A stretch of 55,847 nt of DNA from Chitinophagaceae bacterium (GTDB lineage: Bacteria > Bacteroidota > Bacteroidia > Chitinophagales > Chitinophagaceae): assembly GCA_014379345.1 (NCBI GenBank), contig JACMLY010000147.1, forward strand, positions 1 to 55,847, given 5' to 3'. The translations under genes and the position numbers were made by a program. The notes beneath the pieces were generated by a model. It saw only the letters and a list, made by a program, of their open reading frames with translations, made no database searches and was not told the origin of the DNA. Positions 16,919 through 26,657 of the stretch are shown here, piece after piece. Each line of letters opens with the position of its first letter. The stretch's first letter is position 1.

Positions 16919-19900
16919 ATGCGTAACAAATCGTTTGTTTTATTCCCGATCGCCATCGGGATTATTTTTTTATCTGCCTGTAACCGTACCGTAGTGAATC
17001 TTGATTATACCAACGCAAAAGGGGATGTACCCCAGCTGGGCAACCTGGTATTCAGGTTTGATAAATCCCTCGTGAAGGACTCTTTGTTAAACCAATGGGA
17101 CTCTACCGAATACATCGAATTTGAACCAAAGATCCCGGGCCGTTTTCGCTGGGAACATCCGGACGAACTCATATTCTCCCCATCCAGACCACTACCCCCT
17201 GCTACATCGTTCAAAGCCAGTTTCCAGGATGATATTTTGCAGTATACCGAATTTGATAAACTAGGGAAGACCGACAAGATCAGTTTTTCGACTCCTGAAT
17301 TAAAACTCGACAACTCAAATGTGACATGGATTTTGCAGGATGACCGGTCAACAAGTGCTGTACCGCAGGTAGATCTTTACTTTAACTATGCTGTTAATCC
17401 CGGGATTGTTAAAGATAAAATGAAGCTGGAAATCGGAGGAAAGCCGGTTACTTATAATGTACAAACCCTTTCGAACGATAATAAGATCTCCTTGCGGGTA
17501 ATGGGATTGAAACCCGAAGACAAAGACCTGGAATCAAATGTAATTGTAGAAAAAGGACTGGTTCCGGAAGGAGGAGTGAATGGCACAAAAGAAAATATCG
17601 AAACTAAACTGTTTATTCCTTCGCCCTTTAATCTTTCAATCAACGAAGTTTCAGCAGAACACAATGGAACTTCGGGAACTGTTTTTGTTCGTACCAGCCA
17701 GCAAATGATCATGGATAATATTTCATCGTACGTTCAGTTCAGTCCTGCCGTTAAATACAATATTGAACAAACGGATGACGGATTTGCCATCACCAGTGAA
17801 AATTTTGATGTATCAAAAACCTATCTGCTGACATTGAACAAAGGCCTGCGGGGTAAAATAGGTGGCACCTTAAGAGAACAGTACGATAACAATGTTGCTT
17901 TTGGCGAACTGGAACCATCAATAAGTTTTGCGAATAGTAAAGCTGTGTACTTATCGGCTAAAGGAAATGAGAACATTGAAATGCGTATTACCAATGTTCC
18001 GAAAGTGAAAATCATTATTTCCAAAATTTATGAAAGCAACCTGCTCACTGCACAACGGTATGGCTATTATCCACAGGATGCACAGGGAAACAGTTACGAA
18101 GGCGATTATTATGATGAATACGGCAGTGGAGACATTTCAATGGGTGACGTAGTGTACGAGAAAGAAATTGAAACCAGGTCGTTACCAAAGTATGGGAATA
18201 GCCGCTTATTCAAATTAAATGTCGAAGACCGGCTGGCCGATTTTAAGGGGATCTACCATATCAAGGTCCGGTCATCCGATGATTATTGGATCAGCGACAG
18301 CCGGTTTATTTCCAAATCAGATATTGGATTGATTGCAAAAGAAGGCAAAGACAAAATTTTCGTTTTTGCCAATTCGCTAAAGACTACCGAAGCAGTGAAC
18401 GGAGTGAATATGGTTGTGTACGGAAACAATAACCAGGTATTGGGAATGGGTACGACAAATACCGACGGCGTTGCCGAAATTGTGTACACTAAAAAAGATT
18501 TTGCGGGGTTTCGTCCCGCAATGATCATCGCCAAAACGGCCGGGGATTTCAATTATCTTCCTTTTAATACAACAAGAGTCAATACCTCGCGGTTTGAGGT
18601 GGGGGGAAAGCGCAGTAACAGTACCGGTCTCGATGCATTTATTTATGCGGAACGCGATATATACAGGCCGGGGGAAAAAGTAAATTTTTCAGTGATCCTT
18701 CGTGACAGGCAATGGAAATCTCCCGGAGAACTACCTGTGAAAATGAAATTTCTTTTACCCAATGGAAAAGAGTTGAAAAGTTTTCGCAAAACATTGAATA
18801 CCGAAGGTGCCCTGGCGGATGATATTGATATTTCAACGGCCGCGATAACGGGCAACTATTCTTTGGAAGTATATACTTCGAACGACGTGTTACTGGCAAC
18901 TAAAAATTTCAACATCGAAGAGTTTGTTCCGGACAGAATAAAAGTGACCGCTAAGCTCGATAAGTCTTCCCTGTCTCCGGGTCAGCCGGCCAGTCTTTCA
19001 GTAAATGCCGTCAACTTCTTTGGCCCGCCTGCAGCCGGCCGTAATTATGAAACAGAGATACAGATCAAACAGAAGACTTTTAATTCAAAAAAGTATGATC
19101 AGTATAATTTCAGTCTTGCCAACCAGAACAGCTTTTTTGATAAGGTTGTGAAGGAAGGAATAACCGACGCAAATGGAAATGCGACCGAATCTTACACCGT
19201 TCCGGATGCATACGTAAACATGGGTGTATTGCAGGCGAACTTTTATGCGACCGTTTTTGATGAAACTGGCCGGCCCGTCAGCCGGAGTGCCGTGGCCGAT
19301 ATCCATACCCAACCGATTTTTTTCGGCGTTGCTGATGATGGTTACTGGTACTACCCACTGAATCAGACTGTGCGTTTCCCGATCATAGCTTTGGATAAAA
19401 ATGAAAAACTAGTAAATGGCGCCCAGGGAACCGTAAAGATCATCAAGCATGAATACAGAACCGTACTGACAAAGAGCGGTAGCTATTTCCGCTATGAATC
19501 GCAGCAGGACGACAAAATAATTTCTGAACAAACCATGGCATTTTCCGGTGAGAGTGCTGCCTATTCATTTGTGCCACGGTCTCCCGGTAATTACGAAATA
19601 CGTGTTTCGATACCGGGAGCCGCAACCTATGTAAGCAAAAGTTTTTATAGCTATGGCTCATGGGGCGGCAATAACAGTTCCTTCGAGGTAAGCAATGAGG
19701 GTAATATTGATATTGAATTGGATAAATCATCCTACCTGGCCGGAGAAAACGCAAAGATTTTATTCAAAACTCCGTTTAGCGGGCGTATGCTGGTGACATT
19801 GGAGAATGATAAAATGGTATCATACCAATATGTAAATGTGGATAAGCGAAGTGCATCAATCGATCTTACATTTTCAGCCGAGCATTTACCCAATGTATAT

Positions 19901-22321
19901 GTTACGGGCACACTGATCAAACCTCATGAGATCAGTGAAATTCCGCTGACTGTTGCCCTGGGTTTTCAGAATATAAAAGTAGAGGAGAAGGATCGCAAAA
20001 TGAATGTTGTCATTAGTGCGTCGAAAGCGGTGCGATCCCGTACCCATCAAAAGGTAACTGTAAAAGCTGCCCCGAATAGTTTTGTTACACTGGCGGCCGT
20101 TGATAATGGTGTGCTGCAGATAAGCGATTATAAAACTCCTGATCCGTACGATCATTTTTATGCAACGAAGGCACTTGAAGTGAACGGTTATAATCTCTAT
20201 CCATTACTATTCCCGGAACTGCGGAGCCTGATCAGCAGCACCGGCGGTGATGGAGAGGCAAGCATGAATAAAAGGGTTAATCCAATGCCTGCGAAACGGA
20301 TCAAGGTGGTGTCGTACTGGAGTGGCATTGTAAAAGCGAATGGAAGTGGTGAAGCCGGTTTTGAGTTTGATGTTCCGCAATTCAGTGGACAACTTCGTTT
20401 GATGGCAGTGGCTTACAAAGGCAATAGTTTTGGAAGCGCAGAATCGACCATTACCGTTGCGGACCCGCTGGTTTTGAGCACTGCATTGCCCAGATTTTTA
20501 AGTCCGAAGGACACAGTTACAGTTCCCGTCACCATCACGAACACTACAGGTAAGTCAGCGACAGCTACTGCTACGCTTAAGGTAACAGGGCCTTTGCAAA
20601 TTGTTGGCGAGAAGCAGCAATCAGTATCCCTGAATCCGAATAGTGAAAGCAGGGCTGAGTTCAGGGTGGTAGCGTCACCTACAATCAGTGTTGGAAGAAT
20701 AGAGGTGGAAGTAAACGGATTAGGCGAAAAGTTTATTGAAGCAACGGATATCAGTATACGACCTGCTGTACCGTTGCAGGTGTTGACCGGAAATGGTTCT
20801 ATTGCAAACGCTGCAACGGAAAAAATTGTAATCCCCAGTTCTGATTTCCTGGCCGGTAGTTTAGATTATCAACTGGTGGTTAGTAAAAGCCTTGCGTTGG
20901 AACTGGGTAAGCAACTGCGTTATCTTGTACAATATCCATATGGTTGCACCGAACAAACTATTTCTGCGGCTTTTCCGCAACTCTATTATGCTGATCTCGC
21001 CGAGCAGATGCAAATAAAAGGAAATGCCGGATCGGGCGCCAATTCAAATGTGTTGGAAGCCATCCGCAAAATTAAGCTCAGGCAATTGTATAATGGGGCG
21101 ATCACCTTATGGGATGGAGAAGGCACCGAGCATTGGTGGTCTTCAACGTATGCAGCGCATTTTTTAATTGAGGCACAAAAAGCAGGTTTTGAAGTCGACA
21201 AATCCTTACTGGACGGCATATTGGGTTATATTAATAACAGGCTGAAGCGGAAAGAAACAATTCTTTATTATTATAACCAGAAGCAACAGAAAAAAATTGC
21301 GCCGAAAGAGGTTGCTTATAGTCTGTATGTGCTTTCGCTGGCTGGTAAACCAAATGTGAGTGTAATGAATTATTACAAGGCTAACCCGGCAATACTCAGT
21401 CTGGATAGCAGGTATCTTATCAGCGTTTCCTACGCCGTTGCAGGAGATAAGGCCAGGTATAAAGAATTGTTGCCGGCTTCATTCACTGGAGAAGTATCAG
21501 TGGCACAAACGGGGGGAAGTTTTTATTCTGATATCCGTGACGAAGCTATTTCACTGAATGCGCTGATCGACGTGGATCCGGATAATGCGCAAATACCAAT
21601 CATGGCAAGGCATGTGGCCGATAAGCTCAAGCAACGCACCTGGTACAGCACGCAGGAATGTTCATTCAGTTTTCTCGCACTGGGCAAACTGGCAAAAGCC
21701 GCCAACAAGTCAACTATTACGGGAGATATTAAAGTAAATGGTAAATCAGTGGGCAAAGTAAATGGCAATACTGTAAGGCTACAGGCAAAACAATTAGGTG
21801 GAACAAATGTAGACATCGTAACTGCAGGAACTGGAAGATTATATTACTACTGGCAATCGGAAGGTATCAGTGCAAGCGGCAATTATAAGGAAGAAGATAG
21901 TTATATCAAGGTGCGTAAGAAGTTCTATGACAGGTACGGAAGAATAATAACAGGAAATACTTTCAGTCAAAATGATATGGTGATCGTGCAGATCACGCTG
22001 GAGAATTCGTATAATGCAGACGTTGATAATATTGTGATCAGCGACCTCTTGCCGGCAGGCTTTGAAATTGAGAATACACGAACAAAAGAAATTCCGGGTA
22101 TGGACTGGATCAAAGACGCAAGTACGCCTACAGCTCTTGATGTACGTGACGACCGTATTAATCTATTTGTTGATCTGAAAAATAACCGGCAAACGTATTA
22201 CTATGCTGTTCGTGCCGTATCTCCGGGTGTATACAAAATGGGACCTGTAGGAGCGGAGGCCATGTACAATGGAGAATATCATTCTTACCATGGAGGGGGA
22301 ACGATTACTGTGGTTAGATGA
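16919..22321 (+). CDS. Bacterial alpha-2-macroglobulin family lipoprotein (YfhM-like)
   Basis: 1800 residues with a lipoprotein signal (lipobox FLSACN, Cys21). A long chain of beta-sandwich macroglobulin domains and a bait/MG region fill the first two thirds. The thioester motif CTEQ is at residues 1343-1346 in QYPYGCTEQT, inside an alpha-helical thioester domain, and MG/DUF11-like beta domains (LENSYNADVDNIVISDLLPAGFE) close the protein. Bacterial A2Ms trap proteases by covalent thioester attack and are thought to guard the periplasm with PBP1C, whose gene lies divergently just upstream, beyond the RAYT. The retained Cys-x-Glu-Gln argues for active thioester chemistry. It is longer than E. 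coli YfhM (about 1650 residues). Confidence 0.94.
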   Translation: MRNKSFVLFPIAIGIIFLSACNRTVVNLDYTNAKGDVPQLGNLVFRFDKSLVKDSLLNQWDSTEYIEFEPKIPGRFRWEHPDELIFSPSRPLPPATSFKASFQDDILQYTEFDKLGKTDKISFSTPELKLDNSNVTWILQDDRSTSAVPQVDLYFNYAVNPGIVKDKMKLEIGGKPVTYNVQTLSNDNKISLRVMGLKPEDKDLESNVIVEKGLVPEGGVNGTKENIETKLFIPSPFNLSINEVSAEHNGTSGTVFVRTSQQMIMDNISSYVQFSPAVKYNIEQTDDGFAITSENFDVSKTYLLTLNKGLRGKIGGTLREQYDNNVAFGELEPSISFANSKAVYLSAKGNENIEMRITNVPKVKIIISKIYESNLLTAQRYGYYPQDAQGNSYEGDYYDEYGSGDISMGDVVYEKEIETRSLPKYGNSRLFKLNVEDRLADFKGIYHIKVRSSDDYWISDSRFISKSDIGLIAKEGKDKIFVFANSLKTTEAVNGVNMVVYGNNNQVLGMGTTNTDGVAEIVYTKKDFAGFRPAMIIAKTAGDFNYLPFNTTRVNTSRFEVGGKRSNSTGLDAFIYAERDIYRPGEKVNFSVILRDRQWKSPGELPVKMKFLLPNGKELKSFRKTLNTEGALADDIDISTAAITGNYSLEVYTSNDVLLATKNFNIEEFVPDRIKVTAKLDKSSLSPGQPASLSVNAVNFFGPPAAGRNYETEIQIKQKTFNSKKYDQYNFSLANQNSFFDKVVKEGITDANGNATESYTVPDAYVNMGVLQANFYATVFDETGRPVSRSAVADIHTQPIFFGVADDGYWYYPLNQTVRFPIIALDKNEKLVNGAQGTVKIIKHEYRTVLTKSGSYFRYESQQDDKIISEQTMAFSGESAAYSFVPRSPGNYEIRVSIPGAATYVSKSFYSYGSWGGNNSSFEVSNEGNIDIELDKSSYLAGENAKILFKTPFSGRMLVTLENDKMVSYQYVNVDKRSASIDLTFSAEHLPNVYVTGTLIKPHEISEIPLTVALGFQNIKVEEKDRKMNVVISASKAVRSRTHQKVTVKAAPNSFVTLAAVDNGVLQISDYKTPDPYDHFYATKALEVNGYNLYPLLFPELRSLISSTGGDGEASMNKRVNPMPAKRIKVVSYWSGIVKANGSGEAGFEFDVPQFSGQLRLMAVAYKGNSFGSAESTITVADPLVLSTALPRFLSPKDTVTVPVTITNTTGKSATATATLKVTGPLQIVGEKQQSVSLNPNSESRAEFRVVASPTISVGRIEVEVNGLGEKFIEATDISIRPAVPLQVLTGNGSIANAATEKIVIPSSDFLAGSLDYQLVVSKSLALELGKQLRYLVQYPYGCTEQTISAAFPQLYYADLAEQMQIKGNAGSGANSNVLEAIRKIKLRQLYNGAITLWDGEGTEHWWSSTYAAHFLIEAQKAGFEVDKSLLDGILGYINNRLKRKETILYYYNQKQQKKIAPKEVAYSLYVLSLAGKPNVSVMNYYKANPAILSLDSRYLISVSYAVAGDKARYKELLPASFTGEVSVAQTGGSFYSDIRDEAISLNALIDVDPDNAQIPIMARHVADKLKQRTWYSTQECSFSFLALGKLAKAANKSTITGDIKVNGKSVGKVNGNTVRLQAKQLGGTNVDIVTAGTGRLYYYWQSEGISASGNYKEEDSYIKVRKKFYDRYGRIITGNTFSQNDMVIVQITLENSYNADVDNIVISDLLPAGFEIENTRTKEIPGMDWIKDASTPTALDVRDDRINLFVDLKNNRQTYYYAVRAVSPGVYKMGPVGAEAMYNGEYHSYHGGGTITVVR

Positions 22322-22636
22322 TAGTAGATTGTTCGTTGTTAAATATTTATAATTAAAATGTGCCATGGTCCTTGCACTTTTAGTGCGGGCCGTGGCATTC
22401 TTGTTTCCAGGCTTTAAAAGGCGCCGGTTCGTAGAGTGTGTAGTATCGCGTCCTGATTGGGTGAATTATTTTGTGGAAAATATAACCTTATAGCTGAGAA
22501 TGTTTTCCGAAATTTGCCATCCGTTTTGCGGCCTGGTCTGACCAAGTGGGTAGTAAGCCCGCCCGAGACACTTCTATTCGATGCTCAAACAGAACCAATT
22601 GACGATCCGCTTGCCTGGAGATAAATAATTGGACTC
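22322..22636. other. Noncoding gap between A2M and MFS genes
   Basis: 315 bp with no supported gene. It begins with the A2M terminator-like hairpin (22361-22397). At 22529-22544 it contains CCTGGTCTGACCAAGT, which shares the GGTCTGACC word with the element inside pbpC. The rest shows nothing I recognise. Confidence 0.6.
22361..22397 (+). terminator. Probable terminator hairpin after the A2M gene
   Basis: TGCCATGGTCCTTGCAC pairs with GTGCGGGCCGTGGCA around a short TTTTA loop, with a few mismatches. It is followed by TTCTTGTTT and lies 40 bp after the A2M stop. The T-tract is imperfect. Confidence 0.6.
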
Positions 22637-23848
22637 ATGAATAAGAAAGAACGTATCATTTTATGGATACTGGCAAGCCTCAATTTTACCCATATTCTTG
22701 ATTTCATGATCATGATGCCGTTGGGTAATTACCTGATGCCGCATTTTAATATTTCCGCGCAGTTTTTTAGCTGGATCGTAGCCGCATACCCTATTACAGC
22801 CTGTGTGTCCGGGCTCATTGCAGCCTTTTATGTTGATCAATACGACCGTAAAAAAGTATTGCTCTTTGCTTATATTGGCTTTTTAGGAGGCACATTGTGT
22901 TGCGGTATTGCGCCCGACGAATATTTTTTAATGGCCGCAAGAATATTGACAGGCTTTTTTGGTGGATTGATAGGCGCGCAGGTATTGTCGATCATAGCAG
23001 ATACTTTTCCTTATGAAAGAAGAGGCAGGGCAATGGGAACGGTGTTCATGGCATTTTCTATGGCGTCCGTTTTTGGTGTTCCATTCAGTTTATATCTTGC
23101 CAACCTCGTGAGCTGGCATGCGCCGTTCATACTAATTGCTATTCTTGGTATTCCCATCATGTTCATGATCATTTATTTTCTGCCACCGATGCGTATACAC
23201 CTCCAGCCGAAAGATGAGAATATAAAATTTAAACCGGATGTGCTGAAAGTGTTATCGGATATATTTCGAAACAAAGCCCAGGTAATGGCGCTGATATTAT
23301 CAGGTTTATTGATGCTCGGACATTTTATGGTGATACCTTTTATCAATCCGTATATGGAGTTTAACATAGGATGGAGTAAAACGCAAACACCCATGATCTA
23401 TATGGTGGGAGGTGTATGTGCTTTGATATCCTCGGCGATCATTGGAAGAATGGCCGACAAATATGGTAAGCTGCGTGTATTTATGATCTGTTTGTTTCTT
23501 TCCATAGGACCGATTTTTTTCATCACCAATATGCCTGACATTTCGTTTTATTTAATGCTGACCATATTTGGATTTTGGTTTACATTTTCTACCGGACGAA
23601 ATATTCCTGCGCAGGCAATGATAACGACTGTTGTAAACCCTGCACAACGTGGACAATTCATGAGCTTTAACTCTTCCTTCCAGCAACTATTTACCGGATT
23701 GTCTTCTATCATTGCCGGATTGATTGTCATTAAAGCCCCTGATGGAAAAATTCAGCATTATAACTGGGTTGGTTATATCAGTGCAGCGATCGTCTTCAGT
23801 ACACTTTTCTTTGCGATGAGCCTCGCAAAGAAACAGCAATTAAAATAA
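22637..23848 (+). CDS. Major facilitator superfamily transporter (DHA1-like)
   Basis: 403 residues, about 12 hydrophobic helices across the whole length and no signal peptide. The loop between TM2 and TM3 reads YVDQYDRKKVL, a version of the MFS motif A (G-x-x-x-D-R-x-G-R-K/R), and the second half repeats it as GRMADKYGKLRV. The N-terminal LDFMIMMPLG segment is typical of the arabinose-efflux/DHA1 group of drug and sugar exporters. Proton-coupled export from the cytoplasm is inferred from the family; the substrate cannot be named. It stands alone, on the same strand as A2M but separated by a terminator-like hairpin. Confidence 0.88.
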   Translation: MNKKERIILWILASLNFTHILDFMIMMPLGNYLMPHFNISAQFFSWIVAAYPITACVSGLIAAFYVDQYDRKKVLLFAYIGFLGGTLCCGIAPDEYFLMAARILTGFFGGLIGAQVLSIIADTFPYERRGRAMGTVFMAFSMASVFGVPFSLYLANLVSWHAPFILIAILGIPIMFMIIYFLPPMRIHLQPKDENIKFKPDVLKVLSDIFRNKAQVMALILSGLLMLGHFMVIPFINPYMEFNIGWSKTQTPMIYMVGGVCALISSAIIGRMADKYGKLRVFMICLFLSIGPIFFITNMPDISFYLMLTIFGFWFTFSTGRNIPAQAMITTVVNPAQRGQFMSFNSSFQQLFTGLSSIIAGLIVIKAPDGKIQHYNWVGYISAAIVFSTLFFAMSLAKKQQLK

Positions 23849-24202
23849 CGGTACAATTCCATGCGCCTTTAGGCCTTACCTCCATCTTCACAGATGACAT
23901 CCTTTTACTCCCGGGATGACATCCTTTACTCCCGGGATGACATCCTTTAAAATGCGTGGAAATTGTATTATCATAAGCAAGGATGTCATCGCTTAAAAAA
24001 GCATTCTGTCATTCCTTGAAGCAGCACATTCTCTTCCTGTCATCCCGAGGTACGAGGGATCTGAGAGACTTAATAATACAGACGCTAGACTATCGGTGGA
24101 TTTTCAAAAGTGTAAGCCTATGAGATCCCTCGTACCTCGGGATGACAGAGACAAAAAATGATGACGGAGAAAAAAAAGATGACAACTAGAAAAAGTCTGC
24201 CG
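23849..24202. repeat. Composite repeat region between MFS and M14 peptidase genes
   Basis: 354 bp with no gene. It holds three direct copies of GATGACATCCTTT at 23893, 23915 and 23936, an inverted copy AAGGATGTCATC at 23979-23990, and the 26-bp-arm inverted repeat described separately. The convergent genes on either side suggest a shared 3' region. Confidence 0.75.
24037..24148. repeat. Perfect 26-bp-arm inverted repeat (CTGTCATCCCGAGG type)
   Basis: The left arm 24037-24062 begins CTGTCATCCCGAGGTACGAG; the right arm 24123-24148 ends CTCGGGATGACAG. The arms are perfectly complementary around a 60-nt loop. It could fold into a long hairpin downstream of either convergent gene or be a small non-autonomous mobile element. 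Confidence 0.88.
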
Positions 24203-25930
24203 CTATTTCATGACCCTGTAAACCGGGTACCTCATATGGGAAGGTTCATAATAAGGCGACTGTTGGAAAATAAAATTCAGCTGTGCAGAAGCACTTTTTG
24301 AAAATGCGGTATCCGTCAATTTGCGTTGCTCAAGTTTATTTTTTATACCAGGATTTTCTTTTAAGTATTCCGCGGCCGTTTCTTCGTACGCATAATTGCT
24401 GAAACCTTCTTTTTGTCCGAGTATACCATCAAAATAATTCCAGGCAAAATAAGAATCATCAGCCTGAGGTTCGAGAACTTCTATAATGAAGCGATTGGCT
24501 GTCTGGTCCATAGGAACATAAACATCTCCTTTCTGAAAAAATATTTTAGTTGTGTTTGAACTTATCAATACATCACTATTGATGTGATGCATCTCGAAAG
24601 TACGAGCCGATGTTTTATAATCTTCGATCCTGTATGTTTCAACTTCTATGCTGGTGTCCTTAACCAGGGGCAACATTTTTACTTTGTTCAGCTTTAGTAA
24701 GTCAATCACTTTCCACCAGCCTTTTGGAATAATGTAGGCTACCGGCTTGTTGACCGTAGTCTTTGATTGATACGTGTTATAGAATTTTACTTTCTGTTCA
24801 AAAGGTTTGGTGCGGTCATAATACAAGCGTGGCAGGCCTGAAACCTCACTTTGTTTGTTTACAACTTCATAACCTTTATAAACAATTTCTGAGAACGTAT
24901 TTTTATCAAGGATCCAGCTAACAGGAAATATTGATTGTTGTTTTACTGATAATTTGGTTTGATCACGCACTTTTCTAATGGCTTCGCTGTTTTTGCTGGT
25001 AAACTCGATAAAACTTTCCATTAGGTCATAAGTTGCCTTTACCCGCTGGTCGTATGGTTTCAGCATATGCGTTTCGGGTACAAAAGCAAAACTGTGAAAC
25101 AGGCTGGCATACCCGCTGCTGAAGCGGGGTCCCTCTAAAAATTCCGGCCATCCGTTTTCTGGCGTATCGGTAAAAGAATTTACATAGGGAATCAGATCAT
25201 ATCCTTTCTTTTTCATTGATTCAAAGATTCCCGGCTCAAACTTTTTATTCATGAATTCGCCCATTGGGCCACCCAATTTATTGTGTTGGGAGGATATCAA
25301 TGTCATGATGTGCTGATAATCTGCTCCATTACTCACGTGATTGTCAACAAAAACATCCGGATCACAAAAATGAAAGATCTCTGCAAAGGATCTTGCCTCT
25401 TTCGAATCGCATTTTATGAAGTCGCGGTTCAGGTCGAGATTTTGAGAATTACCCCGGAAACCGAATTCCTCCGGGCCATTCTGGTTTACCCTGTAATAAG
25501 CACTCCTGTTCAGGCAGCCGCCGATATTGTATACCGGAATGATGGCCAGTGCAATATTATCAGGTAAAAGAATTTTTTTCTGAACGATATCCCTCACCAG
25601 CAGCATGCTTGCATCGATACCATCCGGCTCGCCCGGGTGAATACCGTTATTGATCAAAATGATACGCTTATTCTTTTTGCGAAGGGTAGCCGGTTCAAGA
25701 CCTGAATCATTTGAAACCACTACCAGGTGCAGCGGATAACCCGCGTCGCTGGGCCCCATCGTAAGCATTTTTATCTGTGAAGATTTTGCATCGAGCATTT
25801 TCCACCATGAAATGATTTCAGGGTAGGTGGGTGTTTGCAGTCCTTTCGTGTCTTCAAATTTTGTGCTGATCAATTGCGCGGAGGTAATAAAAGGGAAAAC
25901 GAAATAGATCAGGATAAAGAAGATTCTCAT
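24203..25930 (-). CDS. M14 family zinc carboxypeptidase, secreted
   Basis: 575 residues with a signal peptide (about 1-18, ending TSAQ). The M14 zinc motif is HPGE (His98, Glu101) in NNGIHPGEPDG. It is followed by LDLNRDF (substrate-binding Asn-Arg), the third zinc ligand region VFVDNHVSNG, and FVPETHML with a probable catalytic Glu. M14 enzymes cleave C-terminal residues or peptidoglycan peptides. The long C-terminal half (about 330-575) is a beta-rich extension often seen in Bacteroidota members. It converges with the MFS gene. A second, unrelated-length M14 protein is encoded at 47468-50059. Confidence 0.88.
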   Translation of the reverse strand: MRIFFILIYFVFPFITSAQLISTKFEDTKGLQTPTYPEIISWWKMLDAKSSQIKMLTMGPSDAGYPLHLVVVSNDSGLEPATLRKKNKRIILINNGIHPGEPDGIDASMLLVRDIVQKKILLPDNIALAIIPVYNIGGCLNRSAYYRVNQNGPEEFGFRGNSQNLDLNRDFIKCDSKEARSFAEIFHFCDPDVFVDNHVSNGADYQHIMTLISSQHNKLGGPMGEFMNKKFEPGIFESMKKKGYDLIPYVNSFTDTPENGWPEFLEGPRFSSGYASLFHSFAFVPETHMLKPYDQRVKATYDLMESFIEFTSKNSEAIRKVRDQTKLSVKQQSIFPVSWILDKNTFSEIVYKGYEVVNKQSEVSGLPRLYYDRTKPFEQKVKFYNTYQSKTTVNKPVAYIIPKGWWKVIDLLKLNKVKMLPLVKDTSIEVETYRIEDYKTSARTFEMHHINSDVLISSNTTKIFFQKGDVYVPMDQTANRFIIEVLEPQADDSYFAWNYFDGILGQKEGFSNYAYEETAAEYLKENPGIKNKLEQRKLTDTAFSKSASAQLNFIFQQSPYYEPSHMRYPVYRVMK

Positions 25931-26095
25931 GATACAGTTGTTGATATAAAAATAAGGAAGCGTTTGCGCTTCTCAATATTCATTTAAAAGGGATTGCACC
26001 GATCATACCCTTTACCTCCGGCGAGCCCAGCGAAAACTGCTGATGTTGGTAATCTGTGTACGGAGACTCACCAAATGTTGCAGCTTGTATGTTAA

Positions 26096-26126
26096 AATAA
26101 AAAGCTCCCCGGTCTATCGGAGAGCT
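26096..26126 (-). terminator. Rho-independent terminator of rpsT
   Basis: Read on the minus strand: stem AGCTCTCCG / CGGGGAGCT with a 6-nt loop, followed directly by TTTTTATTTT. It is 26 bp beyond the rpsT stop codon. Confidence 0.85.
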
Positions 26127-26152
26127 AATCATTATTGGAACAAATACCTTAC

Positions 26153-26410
26153 TTATTTAGCCAGTGCGTTTACTTTGCGGGTAAGCTTACTTTTGATATT
26201 AGAAGCCTTATTCTTATGGATAATTCCGCGTTTTGCCAGCTTATCAACCATTGCTACGATCTCAGGCAATTTGTCAGAAGCTCCTTTGCTATCTTTGATT
26301 TCATGCAGGTCGCGGATAGCGTTGCGGGTAGTTTTTCCATTGTAACGGTTACGATCCCTACGCTTGGTAGCCTGCCGCATATCTTTCTTTGTAGCTTTAT
26401 GATTTGCCAT
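26153..26410 (-). CDS. rpsT: 30S ribosomal protein S20
   Basis: 85 residues, strongly basic, beginning MANHKATKKDMRQATKRRDR and containing KSKLTRKVNALAK at the end, as in S20. It binds 16S rRNA early in small-subunit assembly. An in-frame upstream start at 26464 is rejected: the perfect promoter at 26434-26465 lies inside that extension and MANHK is the conserved N-terminus. It is monocistronic, with its own promoter and terminator. Some antisense frames exist over it but have no support. Confidence 0.97.
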   Translation of the reverse strand: MANHKATKKDMRQATKRRDRNRYNGKTTRNAIRDLHEIKDSKGASDKLPEIVAMVDKLAKRGIIHKNKASNIKSKLTRKVNALAK

Positions 26411-26433
26411 TATGTTCGAAAAATTTAGGACGG

Positions 26434-26465
26434 CAAAGGTAGGCCGGAGTGACCTAAGTGCCAAA
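26434..26465 (-). promoter_or_regulatory. Promoter of rpsT (TTTG / TACCTTTG)
   Basis: The minus strand has TTTG at 26465-26462, a 20-bp spacer and TACCTTTG at 26441-26434. This is an exact match to the Bacteroidota consensus TTTG-N(17-23)-TAnnTTTG, 23 bp before the ATG. Confidence 0.8.
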
Positions 26466-26560
26466 TTTTTTTAAAACTCGCCAGGAAATATTTACCAACC
26501 TGAGCAATTTCATGGAACCTCCCCGTGCTTTTGAGAACACCCTTAGTGATTTTTCACTTT

Positions 26561-26590
26561 ATTAGCGTTAATTCGCCCAATTAGTGTCCA
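26561..26590. repeat. TTAGCGTTAATTCGC repeat upstream of sucA
   Basis: ATTAGCGTTAATTCGC followed by TTAGTGTCCA. The same word, with TAGTGTTCA after it, occurs at 29517-29550 upstream of odhB. The surrounding 26466-26657 gap contains no other clear structure. Confidence 0.6.
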
Positions 26591-26657
26591 CGAGCGTACT
26601 ACATTTTCACGATATTTGTGACCCATTTGTCATTGCTACCCTGCCAATTTAATTATT

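Noticed and set aside
22529..22544. Operator site GGTCTGACC upstream of the MFS gene
   Set aside because: It is a palindrome, but the same word recurs in the pbpC repeat element, so a repeat fragment is the simpler reading.
26411..26464. N-terminal extension of S20 by 18 residues
   Set aside because: The extension would include a perfect promoter (TTTG-N20-TACCTTTG) and the conserved S20 N-terminus is MANHK.
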